64,000 bases of DNA from assembly GCF_001942335.1 (NCBI RefSeq), contig NZ_MKKH01000033.1:98235-162234 (forward strand), given 5' to 3'. Below, piece after piece: positions 47,053 through 56,329 of this stretch (positions are counted from its first letter, which is position 1; each line of letters starts with the position of its first letter). The translations under genes were made by a program, and so were the position numbers. The notes beneath the pieces were generated by a model that made no database searches, was not told the DNA's origin, and saw only the letters and a list, made by a program, of their open reading frames with translations. This DNA is from Cellulosimicrobium sp. CUA-896. GTDB lineage: Bacteria; Actinomycetota; Actinomycetes; Actinomycetales; Cellulomonadaceae.

Positions 47053-47921
47053 GGGCGGTCCTCGCCGCCTCCCGGCCGTTCTCCTGGATCAACACCGCCT
47101 ACCCGTTCGCCGCCGGCTACCTCGTCGCGACGGGCGGGCGCGTCGACATCGCGCTCGTCGTCGGCACGCTGTACTTCCTCGTGCCGTACAACCTGCTGAT
47201 GTACGGGGTCAACGACGTCTTCGACTACGAGAGCGACCTGCGGAACCCCCGCAAGGGCGGGATCGAGGGGGCGCTCGCGGACCCGGCGACGGCCCGTACG
47301 ACGCACCGGCGCATCCTGTGGGCCTGCGCCGTCACCAACGTGCCCTTCCTCGTGTGGCTGCTCGCGCTCGGCGACGCCTGGGCGGCCGTGACGCTGCTCG
47401 TCGTCGTCCTCCTCGTCGTGGCCTACTCCGCGCCCGTGCTGCGGTTCAAGGAACGGCCCTTCCTCGACTCCTTCACGTCGGCGATGCACTTCGCCGGCCC
47501 GCTGCTCTACGCGCTCGTCCTCGTCGGCGCCGACCTCGCGGCGCGGACCGTGTGGCCCGTGCTCGTCGGCTTCGTGCTGTGGGGGATGGCCTCGCACGCG
47601 TTCGGCGCGGTGCAGGACGTGCGCGCGGACCGCGCGGCGGGGATCGGCTCCGTGGCGACCGTGATCGGGGCGCGCGCGACGGTGGTCGCCGCGGCGGCGA
47701 CGTACGTCGCCGCCGCCGCGGTGCTCGCGGTGCTGCCCTGGCCGGGGGTCCTCGCCGCGCTGCTCCCGCTCCCGTACGCGGTCAACGTGCTGCGCTTCCG
47801 CACCGTGACGGACGCCGACTGCGAGCGGGCGAACGCGGGCTGGCGGACCTTCCTGTGGCTCAACCTCGTCACGGGGTTCCTCGTGACGATGCTCCTCCTG
47901 GCGGACGCCCTCGCCGCGTAG
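47049..47921 (+). CDS. crtEb: UbiA-type prenyltransferase, lycopene elongase (CrtEb-like)
   Basis: 290-aa membrane prenyltransferase. The first Asp-rich motif is YGVNDVFDYESDLRNPRKGG (NDxxDxxxD) and the second is GAVQDVRADRAAGIGSV. Eight or so helices. In C50 carotenoid pathways this enzyme adds two C5 units to lycopene, giving flavuxanthin-type products, before cyclisation by the adjacent cyclase pair. The order crtB-crtI-crtYe-crtYf-crtEb fits a decaprenoxanthin- or sarcinaxanthin-like pigment. No crtE or idi is present in the operon. Confidence 0.92.
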   Translation: MRAVLAASRPFSWINTAYPFAAGYLVATGGRVDIALVVGTLYFLVPYNLLMYGVNDVFDYESDLRNPRKGGIEGALADPATARTTHRRILWACAVTNVPFLVWLLALGDAWAAVTLLVVVLLVVAYSAPVLRFKERPFLDSFTSAMHFAGPLLYALVLVGADLAARTVWPVLVGFVLWGMASHAFGAVQDVRADRAAGIGSVATVIGARATVVAAAATYVAAAAVLAVLPWPGVLAALLPLPYAVNVLRFRTVTDADCERANAGWRTFLWLNLVTGFLVTMLLLADALAA

Positions 47922-47951
47922 CACCGGCTCGCGAGCCGCGTGGCCGCCCGC

Positions 47952-48842
47952 TCAGAACAGCCGTCCGCCCGTGACCGCGAGGTGGTCGCCGGTGATGTAG
48001 CTCGACTCCTGCGACGCGAAGAACACGTAGGCCGGGGCGAGCTCGGCGGGCTGGCCGGCCCGCCCGAGGGGCGTGTCGCCGCCGAACTGCTCGACCTTGC
48101 CCTCCGGCATGGTGGCGGGGATCAGCGGCGTCCAGATCGGTCCCGGGGCGACGGCGTTGACACGGATGCCCTCCTCGGCGAGCTGCTGCGCGAGGCCGCG
48201 CGTGAAGTTGAGGATCGCGGCCTTCGTCGACGCGTAGTCGAGGAGCTGGGGGCTCGGCTCGGACGCCTGGATCGACGTGGTGTTGATGATCGACCCGCCG
48301 CGCGGGAGGTGGTCGAGCGCGGCCTTCGTGATCCAGAACAGGGCGTACAGGTTCGTCCGGAACACGCGGTCGAGCTGCTCCGTCGAGATGCCGCGCAGGC
48401 CCTCGTCCTGGGCCATCTGGTACGCGGCGTTGTTGACGAGCACGTCGAGGCCGCCGAGCTGGTCCACGGCGTCCGTGACGAGCCGCCGGCAGAAGCTCTC
48501 GTCGCGCACGTCGCCGGGGAGCAGCACCGCGCGACGCCCGGCCTTCTCGACCCAGTCGGCCGTCGTGCGCGCGTCCGCCTCCTCCTCGGGCAGGTAGCCG
48601 ATGGCGACGTCGGCCCCCTCGCGGGCGAACGCGATGGCGACGGCGCGACCGATGCCCGAGTCACCGCCCGTGATGAGCGCGCGCCTGCCCTCGAGGCGGC
48701 CCGAGCCCGTGTACGTCGACTCGCCGTGGTCGGGCTCCTGCGACATCTCCCCGGTCGTGCCCGGGGGCTGGAGGTCGTCGGCGGGCTGCCCCGGCCGGGG
48801 CTCCTGCGTGGTGGGATCCTGCGGGCTGGTCTGGTCCGGCAT
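47952..48842 (-). CDS. SDR family oxidoreductase (YhdG/YhxC type)
   Basis: 296-aa short-chain dehydrogenase with a 50-residue hydrophilic N-terminal extension (MPDQTSPQDPTTQEPRPGQP). Cofactor motif ALITGGDSGIGRAVAIAFAR; NAG-type motif DVLVNNAAYQMAQDEG; catalytic Ser in IINTTSIQASEPSP and Tyr-Lys in LLDYASTKAAILNFTRG. The end is ITGDHLAVTGGRLF. This subgroup is linked to general stress in other bacteria. Start ATG 48842 preceded by GGAGGACCTC. Confidence 0.9.
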   Translation of the reverse strand: MPDQTSPQDPTTQEPRPGQPADDLQPPGTTGEMSQEPDHGESTYTGSGRLEGRRALITGGDSGIGRAVAIAFAREGADVAIGYLPEEEADARTTADWVEKAGRRAVLLPGDVRDESFCRRLVTDAVDQLGGLDVLVNNAAYQMAQDEGLRGISTEQLDRVFRTNLYALFWITKAALDHLPRGGSIINTTSIQASEPSPQLLDYASTKAAILNFTRGLAQQLAEEGIRVNAVAPGPIWTPLIPATMPEGKVEQFGGDTPLGRAGQPAELAPAYVFFASQESSYITGDHLAVTGGRLF

Positions 48843-48913
48843 GAGGTCCTCCGGTCTCGGGTCCAGGGTCCTCCTCAGCATGCGGGCGACGCCGCACGCT
48901 CGCACCGGGTCCG

Positions 48914-48960
48914 GCACGACGGCGCCCCGCGTCCGTGGCGGACGCGGGGCGCGGTCGTGC
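48914..48960 (-). terminator. Terminator after the VanY gene
   Basis: Two 21-base arms pair almost fully across the loop GTGGC (left arm begins GCACGACGGCGCCCC, right arm ends GCGGTCGTGC). It lies 15 nt past the stop of the peptidase gene on the minus strand. Confidence 0.75.
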
Positions 48961-48975
48961 TGCGAGCGGGGTCGG

Positions 48976-50378
48976 TCAGGACAGGTCGCCGTACTCCCAG
49001 TGCCACGGCTCGTTCTTCGAGCCGCCGGCGCGGGCCCACTCCGGGTTGTCGAAGCCGAACGCGGGGGCGTTGGCGCGCATCCACTCGTACTGCGCGGTGC
49101 CGTAGTCCTGGATCCCGCCCCCGAGGTCGAGCGCGAGACCCCACCCGTGGTTGGACGTGCCGGGCACGGCGGCGAAGTAGCCGCGCGCGGCCTTCGTCGC
49201 GACCTGGGAGTCGTACGAGCGGTACGAGTCCGTGATCGCGATGTCCGTGCCGAACGCCTCGCGGTACTTGGCGTTGAGGGCCTCGAACTGGTGGTCGGCG
49301 TCGCAGCGCAGCTGCTCGCCCGGCGCCCACGACAGCTCGCACAGGGCGTCGGCCGGGATCTGCCCGTTGCCGAACCCCTCGGTCGAGGTCGCCCACGCGT
49401 CGAGCTGCGCGGCGATCTCCTCGGGGGACGGCGGGGCGGGCGCGGCGGCGGCTCCGGCGCGGGCTCGACGGCGACCTCGGCGGCCGAGGCGTCGAGCAGC
49501 GTGCGCAGCTCGCCGGTGAGGTCGGTGATCTTCTGGTCGCTGGCCGGCGCGGCCGTGGCCTCGTCGGCCACGGACGCGGCCGCCCCCGCCGACGGCTGCG
49601 ACGCGGTCGCGTCGCCCTGGGCCTCGGTCTCGGCGACGTCCTCGTCCGCGGGCGCCGCCGGCGTGCCGGCGGGCTCCGCGTCCTCGGCGGGCAGGCGCAC
49701 GAGCGGCGGCGACAGGGTCGGCGCGCCCTCGAGCGGTGCGGCGAGCTCGTCGAGCGGCGTCCGAGCGGAGGAACGGCTCGCGCGCCCGTCCTCGCGCGAG
49801 GCCAGGGCCTGCGCGGTCTCGTCGGCGGCGCCGTCCGCGCCGGCGGGCTCCGCGTCCTGCGGTTCCGCCGTCGCGGGGGCGTCCTCCGTCGGCGTGGTGC
49901 CCGCGGAGGCCCCGCCCGCGCCGGACGCCCCGGACGTCAGGACGGGCGTCGTGGACGGCGTCCTGGCGTCAGCCAGCGCGTCCTCGAGGGCGACGCGCGC
50001 CTTCTCGATCTGGGCGACCTGGTCGCCCGGGAGGGAGCCCGACGACTCGCGGGTGAGGAACTCGGCGCGGACGAGCTCGTCGCCGGCGGCCTCGACGACG
50101 GCCGGGTCGGCCGTGACGACGGGGATGCCGAACGCGGCGCCCGCAGGCGCTGACGACGCGAGGGACGCGGCGCGTGCCGGGGTGGTCGGCGCGCCGTCGA
50201 GCAGCGTCGCGGTGGCGGTGGTCGCGGTCAGGGCGACGGCCGCGACGGCGGCGCTCGCCCCGGCGAGCGAACGACGGGTCAGCGACCCGGAGGCCCGGTG
50301 CGCGAGCCCGGCGCCCAGCCGGGCGGTGGCGTCGAGCGCCGCGCGGACGGCAGGTCGGGGTGCGGTGTGACGGCCCAT
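48976..50378 (-). CDS. Exported D-alanyl-D-alanine carboxypeptidase (VanY/DacB family), one frame break
   Basis: About 467 aa. The N-terminus is a long export region (RRSLAGASAAVAAVALTATT), then a low-complexity Ala/Pro/Glu-rich spacer of about 220 residues, then the peptidase: LCELSWAPGEQLRCDADHQF, DIAITDSYRSYDSQ, SNHGWGLALDLGGGIQDYGT and NEPWHWEYGDLS, giving the zinc ligands HxxxxxxD and the final HxH-type motif. The frame breaks near 49445 at a run of CCG; one restored base (PEPPAAPAPPSPEEIAAQ) joins them. It should trim peptidoglycan stem peptides. Confidence 0.87.
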
Positions 50379-50781
50379 GTTCAGCGCTCCTCGTCGGTGG
50401 TCGGCCGGCGGGTCGCGCAGGCGTGGCAAAGCTGTCCAGTCAAGCGAAGGATTCCGATCGTGAGGTCGGTGGCCGGACGCGGGCGGCTCACGGGCCGCGC
50501 GGTGCGCGCACGAACCGCCCGCCGGGACGGCGGGCGGCGACCACGATGACGTGCGGGCGTGGCGGGGGCGTCGAGCCCTCGGCACCACGGCGCCACCGGT
50601 CAGCACTCAGGTCGGACCACGGTTCCCCGGCGGCTGTTCAATCCTCAACTAGACGGACGTCCAGACCGGCCGATTTCCGCGAGGATGCGTCGAGAGTCGC
50701 GTGCGGGGGCGGTGGCCGCCGTGTGAAGACCGGGCGTCCCTCGCGTCTCGAGGCCCCCGGCGGTCGCGCCGGGCGGAGGCC
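50379..50781. other. Long leader/intergenic region upstream of the VanY gene
   Basis: 403 bases without a recognisable gene. On the minus strand, reading toward vanY, there are CCGGGGAACC and, close to the start, GACAGCTTTGCCACGCCTGCG. A strong GCCGCCCGCCG/CGGCGGGCGG hairpin is centred near 50530. Long leaders before cell-wall hydrolases often hold ydaO (c-di-AMP) riboswitches. The match to the ydaO core here is only partial, so no class is assigned. Confidence 0.3.
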
Positions 50782-51198
50782 TCAGGCGCCGTCGTCGGCG
50801 CTCGCGGTGACGAGGTCGAGCAGCGCGCGGGCGTACGCGTCCGCCGGCTCGGTGGCGACGAACCGGCGCTCGTCCCCGAGGACCGCCGTCCGCACGACGA
50901 ACTCGTCGCCGGCGTGCTCGAGCGAGCGGAACGTTCCCCGCAGCAGGTCGCGCAGCTGGTCCTCGAGCGGGTGCCACAGCGTGTCCTCGAGCGCGACCGA
51001 GTCCAGCGCCCACTCCGTCGTCCCGTTGAACCCGAGGATCACCCCGGTGTCGAACTCGTGCGGCTCGATCGTCATGTCGCTGACGGTGTAGACGTCGCCG
51101 GCCGGGCCGGTCGCGAGGAGACGGAAGCGGTCTCCCGAACGGGGGGACCAGCGCAGACCGGCGTCGCGCAGGGCGAGCGCGAGGTCCCACGAGATCAT
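50782..51198 (-). CDS. Conserved actinobacterial protein (often labelled CpaE-like)
   Basis: 138-aa protein: MISWDLALALRDAGLRWSPR then DRFRLLATGPAGDVYTVSDM, GFNGTTEWALDSVALEDTLW and LEDQLRDLLRGTF. This pattern is common in actinobacteria and is frequently labelled pilus assembly protein CpaE although it lacks the CpaE ATPase features; I would call its function unknown. No membrane segment. Confidence 0.75.
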   Translation of the reverse strand: MISWDLALALRDAGLRWSPRSGDRFRLLATGPAGDVYTVSDMTIEPHEFDTGVILGFNGTTEWALDSVALEDTLWHPLEDQLRDLLRGTFRSLEHAGDEFVVRTAVLGDERRFVATEPADAYARALLDLVTASADDGA

Positions 51199-51308
51199 GC
51201 GCCTCACCGTAGGCCGGGACACGACCGTCCGCGCGTCGCGCCGGGCGTGACGCGGCTCATGCTTCCCCGGCTCGCGCGGGCCGGCGGGACGCTGCCTAAC
51301 CTGGCGGG

Positions 51309-52927
51309 GTGGAACCCGAGATCGAGAACGCCACCGACGTCCTGGTGACCCTCGGTGCCGTGGCGGCCGGTCTGGTCGTCGCGTTCCTGCTGGGCAGCAT
51401 CCTGTCCGCCGTGGTGCGACGCATGGGGCACCGCAGCGCGCTCCTGCGCGACCTGTCCCGGCGCTGCGCAAGCCGGACCGCGCGGTCCTCATGGTCATCG
51501 CCGTGTGGGTCGCGGTGAGCCTGACGACGGAGCCGTCGGACCCGTGGGTCCCCGTGGTCGAGCACCTGCTGCTCATCGCCCTCATCGGGGTGGGCGCGTG
51601 GTGGGTGGGCGCGCTCGCGTTCGTCCTCGAGGACTCGGCGCTTCAGCGCTACCGGATCGACACCGCCGACAACCGGCACGCGCGGCGCGTGCGGACGCAG
51701 ATCACGGTGCTGCGCCGGCTCACCGTGGCGGTCATCGCCGTGTGCGCCGTCGCCGCGGTGCTGCTCACGTTCCCCGGCGCGCGCGCCGCAGGGGCGAGCA
51801 TCTTCGCCTCGGCCGGGCTCATCTCGATCGTCGCGGGTCTGGCCGCGCAGACGTCGCTCGCGAACATCTTCGCCGGCATGCAGATCGCGTTCACCGACGC
51901 GATCCGCGTCGACGACGTCGTCGTGCTCGAGGGCGAGTGGGGGCGCATCGAGGAGATCACCATGACCTACGTCGTGGTGCACCTGTGGGACGACCGCCGC
52001 CTCATCCTGCCGTCGACGTACTTCACGACGAGCCCCTTCCAGAACTGGACGCGCCGCGCGGCCGACCTCCTCGGCACGGTCGAGCTCGACCTCGACTTCG
52101 AGGTGCCCGTCGGGGAGATGCGCACCGAGCTCAAGCGGCTGCTCGGTCTCACCGAGCTCTGGGACGAGCGGGTCGGGATCCTCCAGGTGACCGAAGCCGT
52201 CGGCGGCCTCGTGCGCGTGCGCGCGCTCGTCAGCGCGCACGACGCGCCCACCCTGTTCGACCTGCGGTGCTACGTCCGCGAGGGGCTGGTGGACTGGGTC
52301 CAGCGCGCCGCACCGTGGGGCCTGCCGCGCACACGGTTCGAGGGTGCCGGGTCCGCGCCGCGCGACGACGCCGGCTCGGCCGCCGGTGGCGCGGAGGTGC
52401 TCGGCGACGACACCGGCGCGGACCTCGCGCAGGAGCCGACGAGCGGTGGTGCCGACGACCTGCCCGTGCCGCCCGCGCGTCCGCCCCGGCTCCCCGCCGA
52501 GCGCGGCGCGCGGCGGCCCGACGCGCCCGTGGTCCTGGGGACGATCCGCCGGGCGGGACGGGCCGGGTCGACGCCGAGCGAGGACGTCACGCAGCTGTTC
52601 GCCGCCGAGACCGGCGGTCCGGTGCGCACGCGCGTGGTGGGCGCCGACGAGCACGGCGAGGACTCCGCCTCGACGGCCGCCGAGTCCGCGTTCTTCAGCG
52701 GCAGCGCGGAGGGCGAGCAGCGCTCGCGCGCGTTCGCCGGTCCCGGCCAGGACGTCATCGAGGAGCGTGAGCGCACCGCCGAGCACCTGCGCGTGGAGGA
52801 GGAGCGGGACCGGCTCGACGACGGGCCCGACGACGGGCCCGACGGCGAGAGCCACCGCGAGCCGGACGTCGAGCGCCACGACCGGCGCGGCGGCCCGGAC
52901 GACGAGGGCGCCGACCGCCGCGCCTGA
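51309..52927 (+). CDS. Mechanosensitive channel of the MscS family, one frame break
   Basis: About 539 aa. Start GTG 51309 (VEPEIENATDVLVTLGAVAA). Four hydrophobic segments precede the pore-lining helix (GASIFASAGLISIVAGLAAQ TSLANIFAG), then the beta domain IRVDDVVVLEGEWGRIEEIT and LPSTYFTTSPFQNWTR. The frame breaks near 51462; restoring one G (CGGCGCTG to CGGCGGCTG) gives SRRLRKPDRAVLMVIAVWVA. The C-terminal 190 residues are an unusual acidic, low-complexity cytoplasmic tail. It should act in hypo-osmotic shock release. Confidence 0.88.
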
Positions 52928-52944
52928 CGACGGGGCGCGGGACG

Positions 52945-53697
52945 TCAGACCAGGTCGGGCACCTGGACGTCGTGCTCGGCGAACGGTGCCCGCAGCAGCG
53001 TCGCGGTCGCCCAGCCGCGCGTGAGCAGGCCGGTGTCGGACTCCGGCTCCGAGTGCCGCTCCGTGCCCGCGTACTGGAGCATGAGGTCACGGTCCTCGTT
53101 CTCGTGGATGCGGGCCTGGACGAGGCCGAAGCTCGCGAGCGGAGCGTTGCGCAGACCGCGGAGCCGCTCGCGCGGGCAGTCCGGCACGTTGACGTTGAGC
53201 GTGCGGCCGCCGAGCGGGTTCTCGCGCACCCAGCCGAGCACGTGGTCGGTCACCGTGCGCGCCGTCTCCCAGTGCCGTGGCTCCGCCGCGTCGACCGAGA
53301 CGGCCACGGACGTGATGCCGTGCGTCGTCGCCGAGAGCGCCGCGCCCACGGTGCCCGAGTGCAGGATCGCGTTCCCGGTGTTGGCGCCCTTGTTGACGCC
53401 GGACAGGACGAGGTCGGGCTTCGGCCCGAAGCCGCGGTGGGCGGCGACGAACGCGATGAGCGCCGGTGCGGCGCGCACGGCGAGGGACGTCACGTCCTCC
53501 GGGAGGCCGGGGGCGCGACGGGGCTCGACGACGAGGCGGCCGTCGTGCTCCGCGCCGAGCAGGGACGCGCTCGCGCCGGAGGACTCGCGCGCGGGGGCGG
53601 CGACGGTCACGTCGTAGCCGGCGTCGAGCGCGGCGCCGGCGAGGACCGCCAGGCCGGGGGAGTCGATGCCGTCGTCGTTCGTCACGAGGGCGTGCAC
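52945..53697 (-). CDS. surE: 5'/3'-nucleotidase SurE
   Basis: 250-aa SurE phosphatase. The metal site is LVTNDDGIDSPGLAVLAGAA at the N-terminus, then VAAPARESSGASASL and the motif LVLSGVNKGANTGNAILHSG TVGAAL. These match the family closely. It hydrolyses nucleoside monophosphates, a survival function in stationary phase. Start is GTG (VHALVTNDDG). Confidence 0.93.
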   Translation of the reverse strand: MHALVTNDDGIDSPGLAVLAGAALDAGYDVTVAAPARESSGASASLLGAEHDGRLVVEPRRAPGLPEDVTSLAVRAAPALIAFVAAHRGFGPKPDLVLSGVNKGANTGNAILHSGTVGAALSATTHGITSVAVSVDAAEPRHWETARTVTDHVLGWVRENPLGGRTLNVNVPDCPRERLRGLRNAPLASFGLVQARIHENEDRDLMLQYAGTERHSEPESDTGLLTRGWATATLLRAPFAEHDVQVPDLV

Positions 53698-53758
53698 GGT
53701 GGGTCCTCCTTGCGTGGTCGGGGTCGTGCTCGAGGTCCTGGTGGTGCGGTGGTGGTGG

Positions 53759-54721
53759 TCACGAGATCTCCTCCACGGTGACGCGCTCCGCGAGGCGCTC
53801 GATCTGGTCACGGCGGCCCGTCCCGAGCCCGCGGCGGGTGACGTTGAGCGCGCCGGCCGCGACGCCCAGCCGTACGGCACCCGGCAGGTCCAGTCCGCGC
53901 GCGAGGCCGACGGCGATGCCCGCCGTCATCGAGTCGCCGGCGCCGCGGTGGTCGACGGTCGTCACGTCCGGCGCCTGCGCGGAGTACGTGCGGTCGGGCG
54001 TCACGAGGAGCGTCGGGTCCTCGGCGCGCGAGACGACGAGTGCCCGCGGGCCGTCCGCGACGAGCTCCCGCGCGCCCGCGAGCAGCGCCTTCTCGGAGTC
54101 GTCGTCGCTGAACCCGCCCTCGACCATCTCCTCGTGGCTGATCTTGAGCACGGCGCCCGCACCGGACGCGACGGCCCGCGCCTGCTCGCCGGACAGGTCG
54201 GCGACGACCGTCCGGTCGGACGCGTGCAGGTCGTTCGTGAGCCGCTCGAAGAACGACGGCGCGACCCCGACGTCCGTCTCCGACCCCGTGAGGATGGTCA
54301 CGGCCGCGTCGAACCCGCTGACGAGGGCCGTGCCGTACAGGTCGTCGACCTCGTGGCGGTTGAGCGGGTAGGGGTCCATCGTCACGACCTCGGCGCGGTC
54401 ACCGCTGCGGCGGTCGTGCACGAACGCGCCGTTGCCGCCCGTCGTCGTGGTCCGGAGGTCGAGGTTCTCCGCGCGCGCGAGGTGCGCGGCGACCATCCCG
54501 GTCTCCCCGCCGAACGGGCCGCACACCACGACGCGCGCACCGAGCGAGTAGGCCATGCGCCCCAGCCACAGACCCTGCCCGCCCGGGTGGACGTGCACCT
54601 CCGGGGACCCGTCGCGCGGGCCGCTCGGCTCGATCTCGATCGTCAGCAGCGGCGTGAGGGCGAGCACGGAGACCGTCGGTGCGTGCTCGTCGGGCGCCGG
54701 GGGCGCGGGGGCGTCGGTCAT
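53759..54721 (-). CDS. PfkB family carbohydrate kinase
   Basis: 320-aa ribokinase-fold kinase. HVHPGGQGLWLGRMAYSLGA is the PfkB N-terminal motif (Gly-Gly), and TVDHRGAGDSMTAGIAVGLA holds the anion hole and catalytic Asp. VVVCGPFGGETG suggests a 1-phosphofructokinase-like or tagatose-type enzyme. The N-terminus is Pro-rich and not typical. Sugar specificity unknown. Confidence 0.87.
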   Translation of the reverse strand: MTDAPAPPAPDEHAPTVSVLALTPLLTIEIEPSGPRDGSPEVHVHPGGQGLWLGRMAYSLGARVVVCGPFGGETGMVAAHLARAENLDLRTTTTGGNGAFVHDRRSGDRAEVVTMDPYPLNRHEVDDLYGTALVSGFDAAVTILTGSETDVGVAPSFFERLTNDLHASDRTVVADLSGEQARAVASGAGAVLKISHEEMVEGGFSDDDSEKALLAGARELVADGPRALVVSRAEDPTLLVTPDRTYSAQAPDVTTVDHRGAGDSMTAGIAVGLARGLDLPGAVRLGVAAGALNVTRRGLGTGRRDQIERLAERVTVEEIS

Positions 54722-54825
54722 CCGACGAGGCTAGAGCCGCCCGGCGCGGCTCACCCGTCGAAGCGGCGGGACGTCCTGCCGGCCCCGCGGCGCGCGTTCC
54801 CGGAGTCCCAGGCGGGGATGGTTTC

Positions 54826-55364
54826 ATGCTGCCCATGACCGCCCTGCTCCGTCCCGCCCGTCCCGCCGCGGCCGTCCTCGGCGTCCTGCTGCTCGCCGCC
54901 TGCTCGGGCGGCGGCGACGACGCGGCCGACCCCACGCCGTCGGGCACCCCGACGAGCACCGCGACGCAGGACGCCGGTGACGGGGGCGACGGGAGCGACG
55001 GGAACACGGCCTCGCCGGACGCCGTGCTCACCCTCCAGGAGGCGTGCACCGCGATGTACGTGGACGGCGACGAGCCGCTGGAGCGCCGTGTCGTCGCGGC
55101 GCTGGTCGACGTCAGCGAGGGCGCGGACACGGAGTCCGTGAGCGCGATGACGGCGGTCGGCATCGAGCTCGGCTCCTGTCTGCCGACGTGCCGGACGAGC
55201 TGACCGACGCCGTCGCGGCGGTGCGCGTGCCGTTCCTGCAGCTCCAGGAGAACCTCGACGCCGGGACCGAGCCCACCGTCGAGCTCGACGTCGCCTCGGC
55301 GCACGAGGGGCTCACCGCGTACCGCGAGACCTGCGCCGACGCGGGCGGCGACACGGGGGCGTGA
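54826..55364 (+). CDS. Small secreted lipoprotein, one frame break
   Basis: About 179 aa. Signal peptide with lipobox VLGVLLLAAC, then a Gly/Asp/Thr-rich linker and a helical domain (VLTLQEACTAMYVDGDEP). The frame breaks near 55176. Restoring one C (TCCTG to TCCCTG) gives IELGSLSADVPDELTDAVAA and the continued helix VPFLQLQENLDAGTEPT, ending in ETCADAGGDTGA. Two Cys may form a disulfide. Function unknown. An alternative start is ATG 54835. Confidence 0.75.
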
Positions 55365-55379
55365 CGCCGTCCTCCCGGG

Positions 55380-55943
55380 TCAGCGCCGCCGTCCGGTGAG
55401 GGCGAGGAGCCGGGTGAGGTCGTCGACGGTGTCGTCGACGTCGAGCGGGCCGGCGAGGAGCGCGCCCGCGCCGAGGAGGCTCGAGCGCGACTCGGCGTAG
55501 TGCAGCGCCCAGGACACGAGCGCCGGGTCGATCCCCTCGTCGGCGCCGGTCGCGCGCGCGAGGTCCCACGTGTGCACGACGAGGTCGGACGTCAGCTGCG
55601 CGCAGTACTCGGCCGCGGAGACGTCGCCGGACGACAGGTGCACGACGCGGTCCAGCACGTCCGGTGCGAGGAACGCCTCGCGCGCCTGCACGGACGCGTC
55701 GACCCAGGCGTCGGCCGGGGCGTCGCCCAGCACGTCCCCGGTGAAGGCGTCGCCGACGTCCTCGACGGTCTTGCCCACAAGGAGCTCCGGCGCCCACAGC
55801 TGCTCCGCGGTCACGTGGTTGACGAGCTCGCGCACGCTCCAGTCGCCGTCCGGCGTGCGCAGCGACCACTGGTCGTCGGCGAGCGGGCGGACGCGGGCGT
55901 CGAACGCGCCGATGGCGTCCCCGTGCGCGGCGATCACGTCCAT
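55380..55943 (-). CDS. TIGR03086-type DinB-like protein (mycothiol-dependent isomerase fold)
   Basis: 187-aa protein with WSVRELVNHVTAEQLWAPEL near the start, a second His motif in SDLVVHTWDLARATGADEG, and HYAESRSSLLG. These are the metal-binding His positions of the maleylpyruvate isomerase/DinB-like family, common in mycothiol-producing actinobacteria. Substrate unknown. Confidence 0.87.
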   Translation of the reverse strand: MDVIAAHGDAIGAFDARVRPLADDQWSLRTPDGDWSVRELVNHVTAEQLWAPELLVGKTVEDVGDAFTGDVLGDAPADAWVDASVQAREAFLAPDVLDRVVHLSSGDVSAAEYCAQLTSDLVVHTWDLARATGADEGIDPALVSWALHYAESRSSLLGAGALLAGPLDVDDTVDDLTRLLALTGRRR

Positions 55944-56066
55944 GCGGTCCTCCTCGGCGCCGGCCGTCGCGCCGTTCGCGCGGCGGTGCGCCGTGTGCCC
56001 ACGGTGGCACGGATCGCGCGCCCCGGCGCGACGGGCGGACCGGTCCGCGGGAACCGGTGGCGGCGC

Positions 56067-56249
56067 TCAGCCGCGCACGACGAGGGCGACGGCGAGGACG
56101 ATCCCGCCCCACAGGGCGAGCCCCGCGCCGAGCGCGATCGCGAGACCGTGCGCGCCGGTCGAGCCCTGCCGGCGCGCACCCCGCACCGCCCCCGCGGCGA
56201 TCGCGAGGCCGGACAGGACGAGAACCGCTCCCGCGACGATCCAGAACAT
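56067..56249 (-). CDS. Small two-helix membrane protein
   Basis: 60-aa protein made of two hydrophobic segments (MFWIVAGAVLVLSGLAIAAG and GLAIALGAGLALWGGIVLAV) linked by a basic loop. Too short for family assignment. It is supported mainly by its amphipathic design. Confidence 0.5.
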   Translation of the reverse strand: MFWIVAGAVLVLSGLAIAAGAVRGARRQGSTGAHGLAIALGAGLALWGGIVLAVALVVRG

Positions 56250-56329
56250 TGCCAGAACGGTCCCACACGTCCGGGGCGCGTCGCACCGCGACGCACGGTC
56301 GTGGCGGACATCCGCGGACCGCCGCTCGT

